Assembly (NCBI GenBank): GCA_913778765.1
Contig: CAJYXO010000116.1
Coordinates: 124,001 to 188,000 of the forward strand
Length of the DNA: 64,000 bases
Direction: 5' to 3'
Source: an uncultured Massilia sp.
GTDB lineage: Bacteria > Pseudomonadota > Gammaproteobacteria > Burkholderiales > Burkholderiaceae_D
The notes under the pieces were generated by a model. That model was not told where the DNA came from. It searched no databases and worked only from the letters and a program-made list of their open reading frames with translations. A program made the translations under genes and the position numbers. The first letter of the stretch is position 1. Every line of letters begins with the position of its first letter. This document shows, in pieces, positions 33,817-42,587 of this stretch.

Positions 33817-34701
33817 TCACTTTTCCTTGCCGAACAGGCCCGCCGGGCGCAGCAGCAGCACGATCACCATCACCACGAACACCACCACTTCCGAGCCCTC
33901 CGGATAGAACACCCGGGTCAGGCCCTCGATCACGCCCAGCCCCAGGCCGGTGACGATGGAGCCCAGGATCGAGCCCATCCCGCCGATCACCACCACCGCG
34001 AACACGACGATGATCAGGTTGGAGCCCATCAGCGGCGTGACGTTGATGACCGGCGCCGCCAGCACGCCGGCCAGGCCGGCCAGCGCGACGCCGAAGCCGT
34101 AAGTCAGCATCACCATCATCGGCACGTTGACGCCGAAGGCTTCGACCAGCTTCGGATTCTCGGTGCCGGCGCGCAGGTAGGCGCCGAGGCGGGTCTTCTC
34201 GATCACGAACCAGGTCGCCAGGCAGACGCTCAGGGACGCGGCCACCACCCAGCCGCGGTAGTTCGGCAGGATCATGAAGCCGAGATCGGTGGCGCCGGCC
34301 AGCGCCTCGGGCACGTCCAGGGTCTGGCCCGACACGCCGTAGAACGAGCGGAACACGCCTTCCAGCAGCAGGGTCAGGCCGAAGGTGAGCAGCAGCCCGT
34401 ACAAATGATCGAGTTGATAGAGCCAGCGCAGCATGCTGCGCTCGATGACGATGCCCAGCAGCCCCACCGCCAGCGGCGCCAGCACCAGCATCATCCAGTA
34501 GTTCAGGCCGAACTGGGTCACGCCGATGTAGGCCAGGAAGGCGCCCACCATGTACAGGGCGCCGTGCGAAAAGTTGATCACGTTGAGCAGGCCGAAGATC
34601 ACGGCCAGGCCGAGCGACAGCATCGCGTAGAAGGATCCGTTCACCAGCCCGAGCAGCAACTGGCTCATCAGGGCCTGCAGAGGAACGCCGAAGATCTCCA
34701 T
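33817..34701 (-). CDS. livH: branched-chain-type ABC transporter permease (LivH)
   Basis: 294 residues from the ATG at 34701, which overlaps the livF stop as TGATG; a GTG one codon upstream is possible. LivH motifs: LLLGLVNGSFYAMLSLGLAVIFGLLNVINFSHGALYMVGA, RAGTENPKLVEAFGVN (EAA-like loop) and VVVIGGMGSILGSIVTGLGLGVIEG. About eight membrane segments. Works with LivM, LivF, LivG and the binding protein encoded at 29198. Confidence 0.92.
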   Translation of the reverse strand: MEIFGVPLQALMSQLLLGLVNGSFYAMLSLGLAVIFGLLNVINFSHGALYMVGAFLAYIGVTQFGLNYWMMLVLAPLAVGLLGIVIERSMLRWLYQLDHLYGLLLTFGLTLLLEGVFRSFYGVSGQTLDVPEALAGATDLGFMILPNYRGWVVAASLSVCLATWFVIEKTRLGAYLRAGTENPKLVEAFGVNVPMMVMLTYGFGVALAGLAGVLAAPVINVTPLMGSNLIIVVFAVVVIGGMGSILGSIVTGLGLGVIEGLTRVFYPEGSEVVVFVVMVIVLLLRPAGLFGKEK

Positions 34702-35417
34702 CACACCCCCAACAGTTCGGTCAGCACCGGCATGCGGGCGTTCAGGTCGGCGGACGCGATGGTCTCGACGATCTGCCCGTGCTCGATCACATAGAAGCGG
34801 TCCGCCAGCGGCGCCGCGAAACGGAAGTTCTGCTCGACCATCACGATGGTATAGCCCTTTTCCTTCAGCGTGACGATCATGCGCGCCAGCGCCTGCACGA
34901 TCACGGGCGCCAGGCCTTCGGAGATTTCGTCCAGCAGCAGCAGGCGCGCGCCGGTGCGCAGGATGCGCGCCACCGCCAGCATCTGCTGCTCGCCGCCGGA
35001 CAGGCGCGTGCCCTGGCTGTTCCGGCGCTCCAGCAGGTTCGGGAACATCGCGTAGATCTCGTCGATCGACATGCCTGCCGCCGCGCCTTTCGACGCCGCC
35101 AGCACCGGCGGCAGCATCAGGTTCTCCTCGGTCGACAGCGAGGCGAAGATGCCGCGCTCCTCCGGGCAGTAGCCGACCCCGAGGTGGGCGATGCGGTGGG
35201 TCGGCAGGCCGATGGCTTCGCTGCCGTTGATCCTGATCGAGCCGGATCGCTTGCCGGTCAGGCCCATGATGGCGCGTAGCGTGGTGGTGCGGCCGGCGCC
35301 GTTGCGGCCCAGCAGGGCCACGACTTCGCCCGGCTGCACGCTCAGGCCGATGCCGTGCAGGACGTGCGATTCGCCGTACCAGGCCTGCAGGTCCTTGATC
35401 TCGAGTGCGGCGGTCAT
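34701..35417 (-). CDS. livF: branched-chain-type ABC transporter ATPase (LivF), Arg in Walker A
   Basis: 238 residues, ABC ATPase: Walker A region LLGRNGAGRTTT, Q-loop GYCPEERGIFASLS, signature LSGGEQQMLAVAR, Walker B LLLLDEISEGLAP, H-switch replaced by VMVEQNF as usual for LivF. The Walker A lysine is Arg43 (codon CGC) where GKT/S is canonical. LivG carries the normal lysine. Some LivF-like proteins are known to tolerate GR[ST], so the transporter may still work. The gene touches livG by 1 bp. Confidence 0.9.
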   Translation of the reverse strand: MTAALEIKDLQAWYGESHVLHGIGLSVQPGEVVALLGRNGAGRTTTLRAIMGLTGKRSGSIRINGSEAIGLPTHRIAHLGVGYCPEERGIFASLSTEENLMLPPVLAASKGAAAGMSIDEIYAMFPNLLERRNSQGTRLSGGEQQMLAVARILRTGARLLLLDEISEGLAPVIVQALARMIVTLKEKGYTIVMVEQNFRFAAPLADRFYVIEHGQIVETIASADLNARMPVLTELLGV

Positions 35418-36187
35418 CAGTGCGCTCCCTGTAATTCGACTGCCGAGGAGCCCATGTAGGCTTCCATCACCTGCGGGTTGCCGGACACCTCGTCATAGGT
35501 CCCTTCGGCCAGCAGCGCGCCGCGCTGCAGCACCGAGATGCGGTCGCAGATGCCGGCCACCACGCTCATGTTGTGCTCCACCATCAGGATCGTGCGGCCG
35601 GCGGAAACCTTGGCGATCAGTTCCGTCACGCGGTGCACGTCCTCGTGGCCCATGCCCTGGGTCGGTTCGTCCAGCAGCATCAGCTCCGGCTCCATCGCCA
35701 GCGTGGCCGCGATCTCCAGCGCGCGCTTGCGGCCATACGGCAGGCTGGCGGTGACGTGGTCGGCAAAGCCGGCCAGGCCGACTTCGTCGAGCAGCTGCAT
35801 CGCGCGGCCGTTCAGCGCATCCAGCGAACGTTCGCTGCGCCAGAAGTGGAAGCTGCTGCCAAGCGCCCGCTGCAGGCCGATGCGCACGTTCTGCAGCACG
35901 GTCAGGTGCGGGAACACCGCCGAAATCTGGAAGGAACGGATGATGCCCATGCGCGCGATCTGCGCCGGCGCCGCCGCCGTGATGTCGCGGCCGTTGAACA
36001 GGATCTGCCCCGACGTCGGGGCCAGGAATTTGGTGAGGAGGTTGAAGCAGGTGGTCTTCCCTGCCCCGTTCGGTCCGATCAGCGCGTGGATATGCCCGCG
36101 CGCGATCTGCAGGTCGACGCCGCTGACCGCGGTGAAGCCCTTGAAGCTCTTGGTGAGCTTGCGTGTTTCGAGTATGACGTCCGTCAC
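35417..36187 (-). CDS. livG: branched-chain-type ABC transporter ATPase (LivG)
   Basis: 256 residues starting at GTG, with CGGAGA at a good distance and the whole promoter/operator just upstream. Walker A GPNGAGKTTCFNLLTKF, the LivG RSFQISAVFPHLTVLQNV Q-loop, signature LPYGRKRALEIAATLA, Walker B LMLLDEPTQGMGHEDV and VEHNMSVV. First gene of livG-livF-livH-livM. Confidence 0.92.
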   Translation of the reverse strand: MTDVILETRKLTKSFKGFTAVSGVDLQIARGHIHALIGPNGAGKTTCFNLLTKFLAPTSGQILFNGRDITAAAPAQIARMGIIRSFQISAVFPHLTVLQNVRIGLQRALGSSFHFWRSERSLDALNGRAMQLLDEVGLAGFADHVTASLPYGRKRALEIAATLAMEPELMLLDEPTQGMGHEDVHRVTELIAKVSAGRTILMVEHNMSVVAGICDRISVLQRGALLAEGTYDEVSGNPQVMEAYMGSSAVELQGAH

Positions 36188-36201
36188 TCGCGTCTCCGTT
36201 T

Positions 36202-36217
36202 TTCATCCGTTGATGAA
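36202..36217. promoter_or_regulatory. operator site 3 (livG promoter), perfect palindrome
   Basis: TTCATCCGTTGATGAA is a perfect TTCATC-N4-GATGAA palindrome located between the -10 box and the livG start. It is the best copy of the 16-bp element also found at 30476 and 30611. Confidence 0.7.
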
Positions 36218-36227
36218 TTTTTTTTCG

Positions 36228-36257
36228 ATCATACACCGGAACGATACAACTAAACAA
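36228..36257 (-). promoter_or_regulatory. promoter of livGFHM
   Basis: Minus strand: TTGTTT (36257-36252), 18-bp spacer, TATGAT (36233-36228), then an A-tract and operator site 3. The same 18-bp spacing is used at the binding-protein and porin promoters. Confidence 0.65.
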
Positions 36258-36285
36258 GATGAGGCGGAGGTCCCTGGATTCTGAA

Positions 36286-36882
36286 TTATCTCCTGCTCCA
36301 CAGCATCCAGCGCTCCTTGCCCGCAAAGACCGGGATCGAGTCGGCGACGTCCTGGTCGGCGACGCAGTCGAAGTGCGGCGACAGCAGCGCTTCCAGCTGC
36401 GCGCGGGCGATGCCGAAGGGCGGCCCCTTCGCGTGATCGTCGAAGAAGAAGTAACCGGCCAGCAGGCCGCCCGGCGCCAGCAGCCGCGCCCAGCGTGCGG
36501 CGACGTCAGGCCAGCGCGCCCGCGGCAGCGCGCACAGGAAGGCCTGTTCGTAGACCAGGTCGAGCGGCTTGGGCGGCGTGTAGCCGAAGAAGTCGGCCTG
36601 CACGATGCGATCGGCGTGCGGCCCGGCCAGCGACTTCGCGCGCGCGACGGCGCTCGGCGAAAAGTCGATGGCGGTGGCGTCCCAGCCGGCGTCCAGCATC
36701 AGCGCCAGTTCGTGGGCCGCGCCGCAGCCGGGGATCAGCACCGTGCGCGCGGCCGGCATGCCAGCCACGAAAGCCCGCAGCGCGGCCGGCGCCCCGCCGC
36801 GGTCCCAGGGCGTGAACTGCTTGTCGAAGCGCTCGTCCCAGAAGGCCGGCGCGAGCGGATCGCGGATGGCGAATTCCGGCAT
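36286..36882 (-). CDS. TPMT-like SAM-dependent methyltransferase
   Basis: 198 residues from the ATG at 36882; a TTG nine codons upstream overlaps ubiB and is less likely. Thiopurine S-methyltransferase family features: FWDERFDKQFTPWDRGGAP, the SAM loop VLIPGCGAAHELALMLDAGWDATAIDFSP and FDLVYEQAFLCAL-type segment, with YFFFDDHAKGPPFGI near the end. Members methylate sulphur, selenium or halides. It lies 16 bp after ubiB on the same strand and may be co-transcribed with it. Confidence 0.85.
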   Translation of the reverse strand: MPEFAIRDPLAPAFWDERFDKQFTPWDRGGAPAALRAFVAGMPAARTVLIPGCGAAHELALMLDAGWDATAIDFSPSAVARAKSLAGPHADRIVQADFFGYTPPKPLDLVYEQAFLCALPRARWPDVAARWARLLAPGGLLAGYFFFDDHAKGPPFGIARAQLEALLSPHFDCVADQDVADSIPVFAGKERWMLWSRR

Positions 36883-36898
36883 GGTCCTCGGTGGCCGC

Positions 36899-38452
36899 TT
36901 AGTGGCCAAGCAGGAACAGGGCCGCCATGCCGACCACCGCGACCGCCGTCACGCCGGCCAGCAAGGCCAGCAGACGGTTGGTGCGGCGCTGGTTCTCCAC
37001 CAGCTTGTACATCAGGTCGCCCATGTCGAGGGCGCTGTGGGCGCGCTTGTGCAGCACCTGGTGCACCAGGCGCGGGATCTGCGGGAAGATCTGGGCGAAG
37101 CGCGGCGCTTCGTCGCGCAGGCGCTCGGCAAAGCCGCGCCAGCCGACCTGCTCGGCCATCCAGCGCTCCAGGTAGGGTTTCGCCGTCTTCCACAGGTCGA
37201 GGTCCGGATCGAGCTGGCGCCCCAGGCCCTCGATGTTCAGCATGGTCTTCTGCAGCAGCACCAGCTGCGGCTGGACTTCGACGTTGAAGCGGCGCGAAGT
37301 CTGGAACAGGCGCAGCAGCACCTGGCCGAACGAGATGTCCTTCAGCGGGCGGTCGAAGATCGGTTCGCAGGTGGCGCGCACGGCGGCTTCGAGCTCGTCG
37401 ACGCGGGTTTCGGGCGGCGCCCAGCCGGATTCGATGTGGGCCTCGGCCACGCGCTTGTAGTCGCGGCGGAAGAAGGCCAGGAAGTTCTGCGACAGGTAGT
37501 CCTTGTCGAAGTCGTTCAGGGTGCCGACGATGCCGAAGTCCAGCGCGATGTAGCGCCCGAAGGTCGCCTCTTCCACCGACACCAGGATGTTCCCGGGGTG
37601 CATATCGGCGTGGAAGAAACCGTCGCGGAACACCTGGGTGAAGAAGATCTCGACGCCGTCGCGCGACAGCTTTTTCAAATCGACGCCGGCCGCGACCAGG
37701 CGGTCGGTCTGCGAGATCGGGATGCCGTTCATGCGCTCCATCACGATCACGCTGCTGGAGCAGTAATCCCAGTACATCTCCGGGACCATCAGCAGGGTCG
37801 AGTTGGCGAAGTTGCGGCGCAGCTGGGCGGCCTGGGCGGCTTCGCGCATCAGGTCCAGCTCGTCGTGCAGGTACTTGTCGAATTCGGCCACCACTTCGCG
37901 CGGCTTCAGGCGGCGGCTGTCCGGCCACACCTTTTCGATCAGGCCGGCAGCCATCTGCATCAGGGCCAGGTCTTCGTCGATGGTCGACTTCATCCCGGGA
38001 CGCAGCACCTTGACCGCGACTTCCTTGCCGTCCTTCAGGGTCGCGAAGTGGACCTGGGCGATCGAGGCCGAGGCCACCGGGGTGCGTTCGAAGGTGGCGA
38101 ACAGTTCGCTGGGCGGGGCGCCGAGGGCGCGCGTGATCTGGGCGATGGCGAGGTCGGAATCGAAAGGCGGCACGCGGTCCTGCAGCAGCGACAGCTCGGC
38201 CACGATATCCGGCGGCATCAGGTCGGGACGGGTCGACAGCACCTGGCCGAACTTCACGAAGATCGGGCCCAGCTCTTCCAGCGCCAGGCGCAGGCGGATC
38301 GCGCGCGGCGAGGTGATGCGGCGCCAGAAGAACAGCGTGTTGATGAAGCGGGCGGTGCGCGGCACGTCGAGGCCGGACATCGCGATTTCGTCGAGACCGT
38401 ATTTCGTGAAAACCGTGAAGATCTTCAGCAGGCGCAGGAATTTCAGAATCAT
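36899..38452 (-). CDS. ubiB: ubiquinone biosynthesis kinase-like protein UbiB
   Basis: 517 residues. The ABC1/ADCK atypical kinase fold shows KxGQ (FVKFGQ, residues 65-70), the Ala-rich loop ([10 protein letters not shown]), [16 protein letters not shown] and DFG ([10 protein letters not shown]). Two C-terminal hydrophobic segments ([24 protein letters not shown]) anchor it to the membrane. UbiB assists ubiquinone synthesis, probably by ATP-driven extraction or delivery of quinone intermediates. It starts within the last base of ubiJ. Confidence 0.95.
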   Translation of the reverse strand: MILKFLRLLKIFTVFTKYGLDEIAMSGLDVPRTARFINTLFFWRRITSPRAIRLRLALEELGPIFVKFGQVLSTRPDLMPPDIVAELSLLQDRVPPFDSDLAIAQITRALGAPPSELFATFERTPVASASIAQVHFATLKDGKEVAVKVLRPGMKSTIDEDLALMQMAAGLIEKVWPDSRRLKPREVVAEFDKYLHDELDLMREAAQAAQLRRNFANSTLLMVPEMYWDYCSSSVIVMERMNGIPISQTDRLVAAGVDLKKLSRDGVEIFFTQVFRDGFFHADMHPGNILVSVEEATFGRYIALDFGIVGTLNDFDKDYLSQNFLAFFRRDYKRVAEAHIESGWAPPETRVDELEAAVRATCEPIFDRPLKDISFGQVLLRLFQTSRRFNVEVQPQLVLLQKTMLNIEGLGRQLDPDLDLWKTAKPYLERWMAEQVGWRGFAERLRDEAPRFAQIFPQIPRLVHQVLHKRAHSALDMGDLMYKLVENQRRTNRLLALLAGVTAVAVVGMAALFLLGH

Positions 38453-39084
38453 CAGCTATCCGTGTCGGGGCTGCGCTGGGCGCGCGCCTGTTCCAGTGTT
38501 TGTTGCAGTTTTTGCTCCAGCCTGGCGATGCGCTTGGCGGTGCGCTCGACGTCGTCGCGCACGCGGTTCACGTCGTCCGCAAAGGCGTCGACGCTGTCCG
38601 GGCGGACCAGCACGCGGCGCTCTTCGAGCAGGAATTCGGCGACGTTCTCGGCCAGGCGGCGACCGGCCCCGCTCGCATGCGCCACGGCTGCGCGCGCGCC
38701 GCCGGCCAGGCGGTTGGCCGCGATCGGGCCGAGAAAGCGTTCCAGGTCGTGTTCGGCGTCCCAGCGCAGGCCTTTCGAGAGCTGGGAGATGGTGTTGGCG
38801 AATTCGGCGTCGCCGTCGATGCGCACGTAGGAAAAGGCGCGGTCGCGGTTCTGCAGGATCAGCGGCAGGTCGCTCATCTTGACGTGGATGGTCACGTCCG
38901 GCGTGTCGTCGCTGTCCGCCGCCTCGAGCATGCCGTCCTTCGCCACGCGCATGCACAGGCGCACGTGGCCCATGTCGATGCAGGCGACCTTGCCGGCCTT
39001 GCGCATGAGGGTGTCGCGGGCCCAGGCTTCCTGGGCCAGCAGGTGATTGATGGTGGCGACGGCGATAGAAGAAGTCGGTGACAT
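38452..39084 (-). CDS. ubiJ: ubiquinone biosynthesis accessory factor UbiJ
   Basis: 210 residues. An N-terminal SCP2-like lipid-binding domain ([63 protein letters not shown]) and a C-terminal coiled coil ([24 protein letters not shown]) fit UbiJ, which with UbiK forms the soluble Ubi complex handling hydrophobic intermediates. Translationally coupled to ubiB. Confidence 0.88.
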   Translation of the reverse strand: MSPTSSIAVATINHLLAQEAWARDTLMRKAGKVACIDMGHVRLCMRVAKDGMLEAADSDDTPDVTIHVKMSDLPLILQNRDRAFSYVRIDGDAEFANTISQLSKGLRWDAEHDLERFLGPIAANRLAGGARAAVAHASGAGRRLAENVAEFLLEERRVLVRPDSVDAFADDVNRVRDDVERTAKRIARLEQKLQQTLEQARAQRSPDTDS

Positions 39085-39097
39085 GGGGGGCTGCGCT

Positions 39098-39130
39098 CAA
39101 AAAAAAACCGCCCTGTGTTGGGCGGTTTCG
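39098..39130 (-). terminator. intrinsic terminator after the Tim44-domain gene
   Basis: Minus strand: AACCGCCC-AACACA-GGGCGGTT followed by eight T residues, 72 bp after the Tim44-domain stop and just ahead of ubiJ. Confidence 0.9.
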
Positions 39131-39201
39131 ATCTTACCAGTTCGCCGGGGCACAAACCCGGCGGCACGGATCGTTCTCGCAAATTTATTGCAAAAATGAC
39201 T

Positions 39202-40164
39202 TTACGTGATCTGTTGAATACCGGCCAACACCCAGCCACCGTTACCGTTCAAGGGCTTCGCCAGGTTCCACACCTCGACGTAAGGCTCCGCCTGGGCGCC
39301 CGGGGCGTTGCGGATCATGCCGTTGAACTGCACGCTGGCCAGGTAGTCGCGCTCGGTGGTTTCGATGCCCAGCAGCTGGGCGTCGATCGAGACGACTTCG
39401 GTGTAGTCCTGGTTGCCGCCGCGCTCCTGGATCTGCAGCTGCAGCTCGGCGAACACCTCCGGCGAGGTGAATTCGCGCAGGTCCATCAGGTCGCCGCGGT
39501 CCCAGGCGGCCTGCATGCGGATGAAGGACGCTTTCGCATGGCGCAGGAAGGCTTCGGTATCGAAACCGGCCGGCACGCCCCACTGCTCGTGGCCCGCCTG
39601 CTTGTTCAGCGACACGTTCGAGGTCGGCTGGTTGTAACCGCCCGAATAGCTGCTCGACGTGTTCGGCTGCCAGCCCTGGTTCAGGCCGGAACCGATTTCG
39701 GGCGTGGCCGTGGCCGGCATCGGGCTCTGGTTGAAGCCCGAGAACTGCGGATTGCTCGGCGTGGCCTTGCGGCGGAACATCCGCACGATGAACATCACGG
39801 CGAACACCAGCAGCAGGAGCATCAGGATCGACGACAGGGCGCTGGCCATGGCGCCGCCGATGCCGAGGTGCGAGAAAAGCGCGCCCAGGCCGAGGCCCAG
39901 CAGCGCACCGCCCAGCACACCCTTCCACATGCTCGGACGGCGTTGCGGGATCGGCTGCGGCGCCATCGGGGCCGGCGCCGGACGTTGATAACCGGGCTGC
40001 TGGTAAGGCGCCGGTGCGGGCGCCGGGGCCGGCGCGCGCATGCGGCTCACCGACGACGACTGGCGGCCGAAGGAACGGCCGCCGCCGACCGGACGGGCGA
40101 ACGCGTCGGCGATGAAGGACAGCGCCGTTACCGCGATCATCGTACTGGCCAAGAATTTTTTCAT
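39202..40164 (-). CDS. Tim44-like domain protein
   Basis: 320 residues from the ATG at 40164, which opens a signal peptide (MKKFLASTMIAVTALSFIADAFA). A Pro/Ala/Gln-rich segment (APAPAPAPAPYQQPG), a Gly-rich hydrophobic stretch (GVLGGALLGLGLGALFSHLGIGG) and a membrane helix (SSILMLLLLVFAVMFIVRMF) precede a C-terminal Tim44/Lol-like domain (FLRHAKASFIRMQAAWDRGDLMDLREFTSPEVFAEL). Bacterial members are membrane proteins of unknown role. It is 10 bp after ubiE and ends at a strong terminator, so it is co-transcribed with ubiE rather than ubiJ. Confidence 0.87.
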   Translation of the reverse strand: MKKFLASTMIAVTALSFIADAFARPVGGGRSFGRQSSSVSRMRAPAPAPAPAPYQQPGYQRPAPAPMAPQPIPQRRPSMWKGVLGGALLGLGLGALFSHLGIGGAMASALSSILMLLLLVFAVMFIVRMFRRKATPSNPQFSGFNQSPMPATATPEIGSGLNQGWQPNTSSSYSGGYNQPTSNVSLNKQAGHEQWGVPAGFDTEAFLRHAKASFIRMQAAWDRGDLMDLREFTSPEVFAELQLQIQERGGNQDYTEVVSIDAQLLGIETTERDYLASVQFNGMIRNAPGAQAEPYVEVWNLAKPLNGNGGWVLAGIQQIT

Positions 40165-40174
40165 CGTCGTCACC

Positions 40175-40909
40175 TCAAAGTTTGATGCCGGTGTGCAGTG
40201 CAGCCACACCAGCCGTCAGGTTGTAGTACTGCACGCGGTCCAGGCCTGCCGTTTCCATCATCGACTTCAGGGTCTCCTGGTCTGGATGCATGCGGATCGA
40301 TTCCGCCAGATAGCGGTAGCTCTCGGCATCGCCCGCGATGCGCTGGCCCAGCCACGGCAGCACCGAGAACGAATAGACGTCGTAGGGCTTCTGCAGCGGC
40401 GCGGCCACCTTCGAGAACTCCAGCACCAGCAGCTTGCCGCCCGGCTTCAGCACGCGGCGCATTTCCGCCAGCGCCGCGTCCTTGTGCGTCATGTTGCGCA
40501 GGCCAAAGGCCACGCTGACCCGGTCGAAATAATTGTCCGGGAACGGCAGCTTTTCCGCATCACACAGCAAGGTGGGGGTCACCAGGCCCTTGTTCAATAG
40601 TCGGTCCCGGCCGACGCGCAGCATCGACTCGTTGATGTCGGTGAGCCAGACCTCGCCGCTGGGGCCGGCCTGCTTGGCGAAGGCCTTGGCCAGGTCGCCG
40701 GTGCCGCCGGCGATGTCGAGCACCTTGAAACCCGGGCGGATGCCGGCCTGGGCGATCGTGAAGGTCTTCCAGATGCGGTGCAGGCCGCCGGACATCAGGT
40801 CGTTCATCACGTCGTACTTCGACGCGACCGAGTGGAATACCTTGGCAACCTCGTGGACCTTCTCGTCTTCGGAGACGGTCTTGTAGCCGAAATGGGTGGT
40901 GTTGGTCAT
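40175..40909 (-). CDS. ubiE: ubiquinone/menaquinone C-methyltransferase UbiE
   Basis: 244 residues. UbiE signatures are complete: [27 protein letters not shown]-binding [42 protein letters not shown] and the C-terminal [14 protein letters not shown]. It methylates the quinone ring carbon in ubiquinone synthesis. A TATAAT -10 element lies upstream on the minus strand (40941-40936). Confidence 0.96.
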   Translation of the reverse strand: MTNTTHFGYKTVSEDEKVHEVAKVFHSVASKYDVMNDLMSGGLHRIWKTFTIAQAGIRPGFKVLDIAGGTGDLAKAFAKQAGPSGEVWLTDINESMLRVGRDRLLNKGLVTPTLLCDAEKLPFPDNYFDRVSVAFGLRNMTHKDAALAEMRRVLKPGGKLLVLEFSKVAAPLQKPYDVYSFSVLPWLGQRIAGDAESYRYLAESIRMHPDQETLKSMMETAGLDRVQYYNLTAGVAALHTGIKL

Positions 40910-40961
40910 AAGTTGTGCCAGTTTGATCTTGCTACATTATACAAGGCTCGTTCCTGGCTCA

Positions 40962-40998
40962 GGCGCCGGGCTCGCCCGGCTGCCGGCGGCCCGGCGCC
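40962..40998. repeat. GC-rich palindrome between ubiE and the cold-shock gene
   Basis: GGCGCCGGG (40962-40970) and CCCGGCGCC (40990-40998) are a perfect 9-bp inverted repeat with a GC-rich 19-base centre. It lies about 20 bp upstream of the ubiE -10 box. No T-tract on either side. Confidence 0.6.
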
Positions 40999-41180
40999 AC
41001 CCTTTCATCATACTGCTGAGCTGTTGTCGTGGAAATAACAACACTGTTAAAAACTTTATTTCAATCGTGCAGCACTTTCTTGAAATTTTGCTTATAGTGA
41101 ATGGGCTTTGTTCAGTCCGTCACGGCGAAGACCTCGGATGAGGCAAAGTTTGAAAAATTACTTATTAAGAGAGAAAAGAC

Positions 41181-41387
41181 ATGGCGACTGGCACTGTGAA
41201 ATGGTTCAACGATTCCAAGGGTTTTGGCTTCATCAAGCCGGATGATGGCGGCGACGACCTGTTCGCGCACTTCTCGGCAATTAACACGGCCGGCTTCAAA
41301 TCCCTGGCGGAGAACCAGCGCGTCAGCTTCGAAATCACCACCGGCCCGAAGGGCAAGCAGGCTGCCAACATCCAGCCGCAGGCTTAA
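41181..41387 (+). CDS. cold-shock domain protein (CspA family)
   Basis: 68 residues, one cold-shock domain with RNP1 KGFGFIKP and RNP2 LFAHFSAI. It binds single-stranded RNA/DNA as an RNA chaperone. AAGAGAGAAAAG precedes the ATG. The upstream 140 bp are AT-rich with a TATAGT -10 candidate near 41094 and a leader of roughly 80 nt, and an intrinsic terminator follows, so it is monocistronic. Whether it is cold-induced cannot be judged. Confidence 0.95.
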   Translation: MATGTVKWFNDSKGFGFIKPDDGGDDLFAHFSAINTAGFKSLAENQRVSFEITTGPKGKQAANIQPQA

Positions 41388-41421
41388 TTGCCGATTCGCC
41401 GGTTTCCACCGGCATCCAGAG

Positions 41422-41451
41422 AAGCGCCGTGCGATGAGCCGGCGCTTTTTT
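41422..41451 (+). terminator. intrinsic terminator after the cold-shock gene
   Basis: AAGCGCCG and CGGCGCTT form an 8-bp stem around a 10-base loop, ending in a run of T residues, 35 bp after the stop. Confidence 0.9.
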
Positions 41452-41510
41452 CATTGAAAAATCGGCGTCGAGCGCGCCAATTCCCCAATTTTCTGCCGAG
41501 CTTCTCTTTC

Positions 41511-42023
41511 ATGTTCGTGCGCTCTCTCAACCGCAAGTGGCTTTTACTGGCAGGCATTGCCATGTTGGCAGCGTTCGTAGCGATCGTGGCTTTGAGCTGG
41601 CTTTCGATCGCGGTGAATAGCTACCCATCCTGTTTGAGCTACCAATCGAATGAGAACGCCCGACTCGATGGCTTGTTGAAGGCATCCTTCGATGACTATC
41701 TTATAGCGCACGGCTTTGAGACGGCTTCCTCGGAAAATGGCGTCATCAATTGGGATTCTCGCTCGACATTTGTTCAATGGAGCGGCGGGTGGCTGAATGT
41801 GTGCACCAGAAACGAGGCATCCACGCACTGGCTCACTGTTGCGCACGACCTGCAGGCGCTCAGCTTGCGTGCGCATTGGTCTCCGCAGGCGTACTTGCAT
41901 GTGAACCCCGATCTAACCGCATGCAAGACTGGAAATGGCATGCCGCTTGATTTTCCCGTTGATTTCGAGAACATAGGGGCGTCTATCAAACGCGTGAAGG
42001 CCACCTGCACTGGCGTCCGATGA
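41511..42023 (+). CDS. orphan single-pass membrane protein
   Basis: 170 residues from the ATG at 41511. One N-terminal membrane helix (WLLLAGIAMLAAFVAIVALSWLSIAV) and a periplasmic remainder with four cysteines (SCLSY, VCTRN, ACKTG, TCTGV). No domain recognised. Base composition is visibly less GC-rich than its neighbours, and codons such as ATA and TTA-like choices appear, suggesting later acquisition. No convincing ribosome binding site is seen, so expression is uncertain. Confidence 0.5.
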   Translation: MFVRSLNRKWLLLAGIAMLAAFVAIVALSWLSIAVNSYPSCLSYQSNENARLDGLLKASFDDYLIAHGFETASSENGVINWDSRSTFVQWSGGWLNVCTRNEASTHWLTVAHDLQALSLRAHWSPQAYLHVNPDLTACKTGNGMPLDFPVDFENIGASIKRVKATCTGVR

Positions 42024-42049
42024 CTGCAAACCTGATGTGATGCGCAGGA

Positions 42050-42508
42050 TCAGTCCGCCTGCCGCTCCAGGCGCTCGGCGGCCAGCGCAGTAACGACGGC
42101 CTGCAGGACATGCACGGCCCAGCGCTCGCCTGCCTTGCGCGGACCAGCCGCCACTTCACCCTCGGTAATCCCGAGAACTGGCGCAATGCCGGCGATATTC
42201 ACGGCGTACAGCGCGGTGCCATACAGCGTACCCAGTGTCACCGGCGACAGGTTCGGCGCCCATTCACGTAACGTCGGCAAGACGGCGCCGAAGGCCGCTG
42301 ACGCCCCGAGGTGGTTGACGAATTCAACGGCGCTGGTGCCGGCGTCGCCGATGACGGCGCGTGAACCGGTCGTGCGGTCGATCCAGTCGACCGCATCGCG
42401 GTCCAGCGTCTTGGTCAACAGTCCGGTCTTGCGACCCGCGACCATGAAGGCTGTCGTGACGACGCCGGCGATCAAGCCGCCCAGTATTGCTGCTTTGTGC
42501 TTTTCCAT
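42050..42508 (-). CDS. small hydrophobic membrane protein, unknown
   Basis: 152 residues with three to four membrane-spanning stretches (AAILGGLIAGVVTTAFMVAG, ASAAFGAVLPTL, LGTLYGTALYAVNIAGIAPVLGI, AVHVLQAVVTALAAERL). GGLIAGVV near the start recalls small DUF1440-type inner-membrane proteins, but I cannot assign it. Convergent with the preceding orphan gene and facing DUF971. Confidence 0.6.
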   Translation of the reverse strand: MEKHKAAILGGLIAGVVTTAFMVAGRKTGLLTKTLDRDAVDWIDRTTGSRAVIGDAGTSAVEFVNHLGASAAFGAVLPTLREWAPNLSPVTLGTLYGTALYAVNIAGIAPVLGITEGEVAAGPRKAGERWAVHVLQAVVTALAAERLERQAD

Positions 42509-42587
42509 GCGCCCACCTTACACCGGCGAATGGACGGCATCGGTGCGGTGCTGCACCGATGCCGCATTGCGGCTTTGCTGGACATAC

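Noticed and set aside
34699-34704. GTG start for livH one codon upstream of the ATG
   Set aside because: Possible, but the ATG makes the common TGATG stop-start overlap with livF, so it was preferred.
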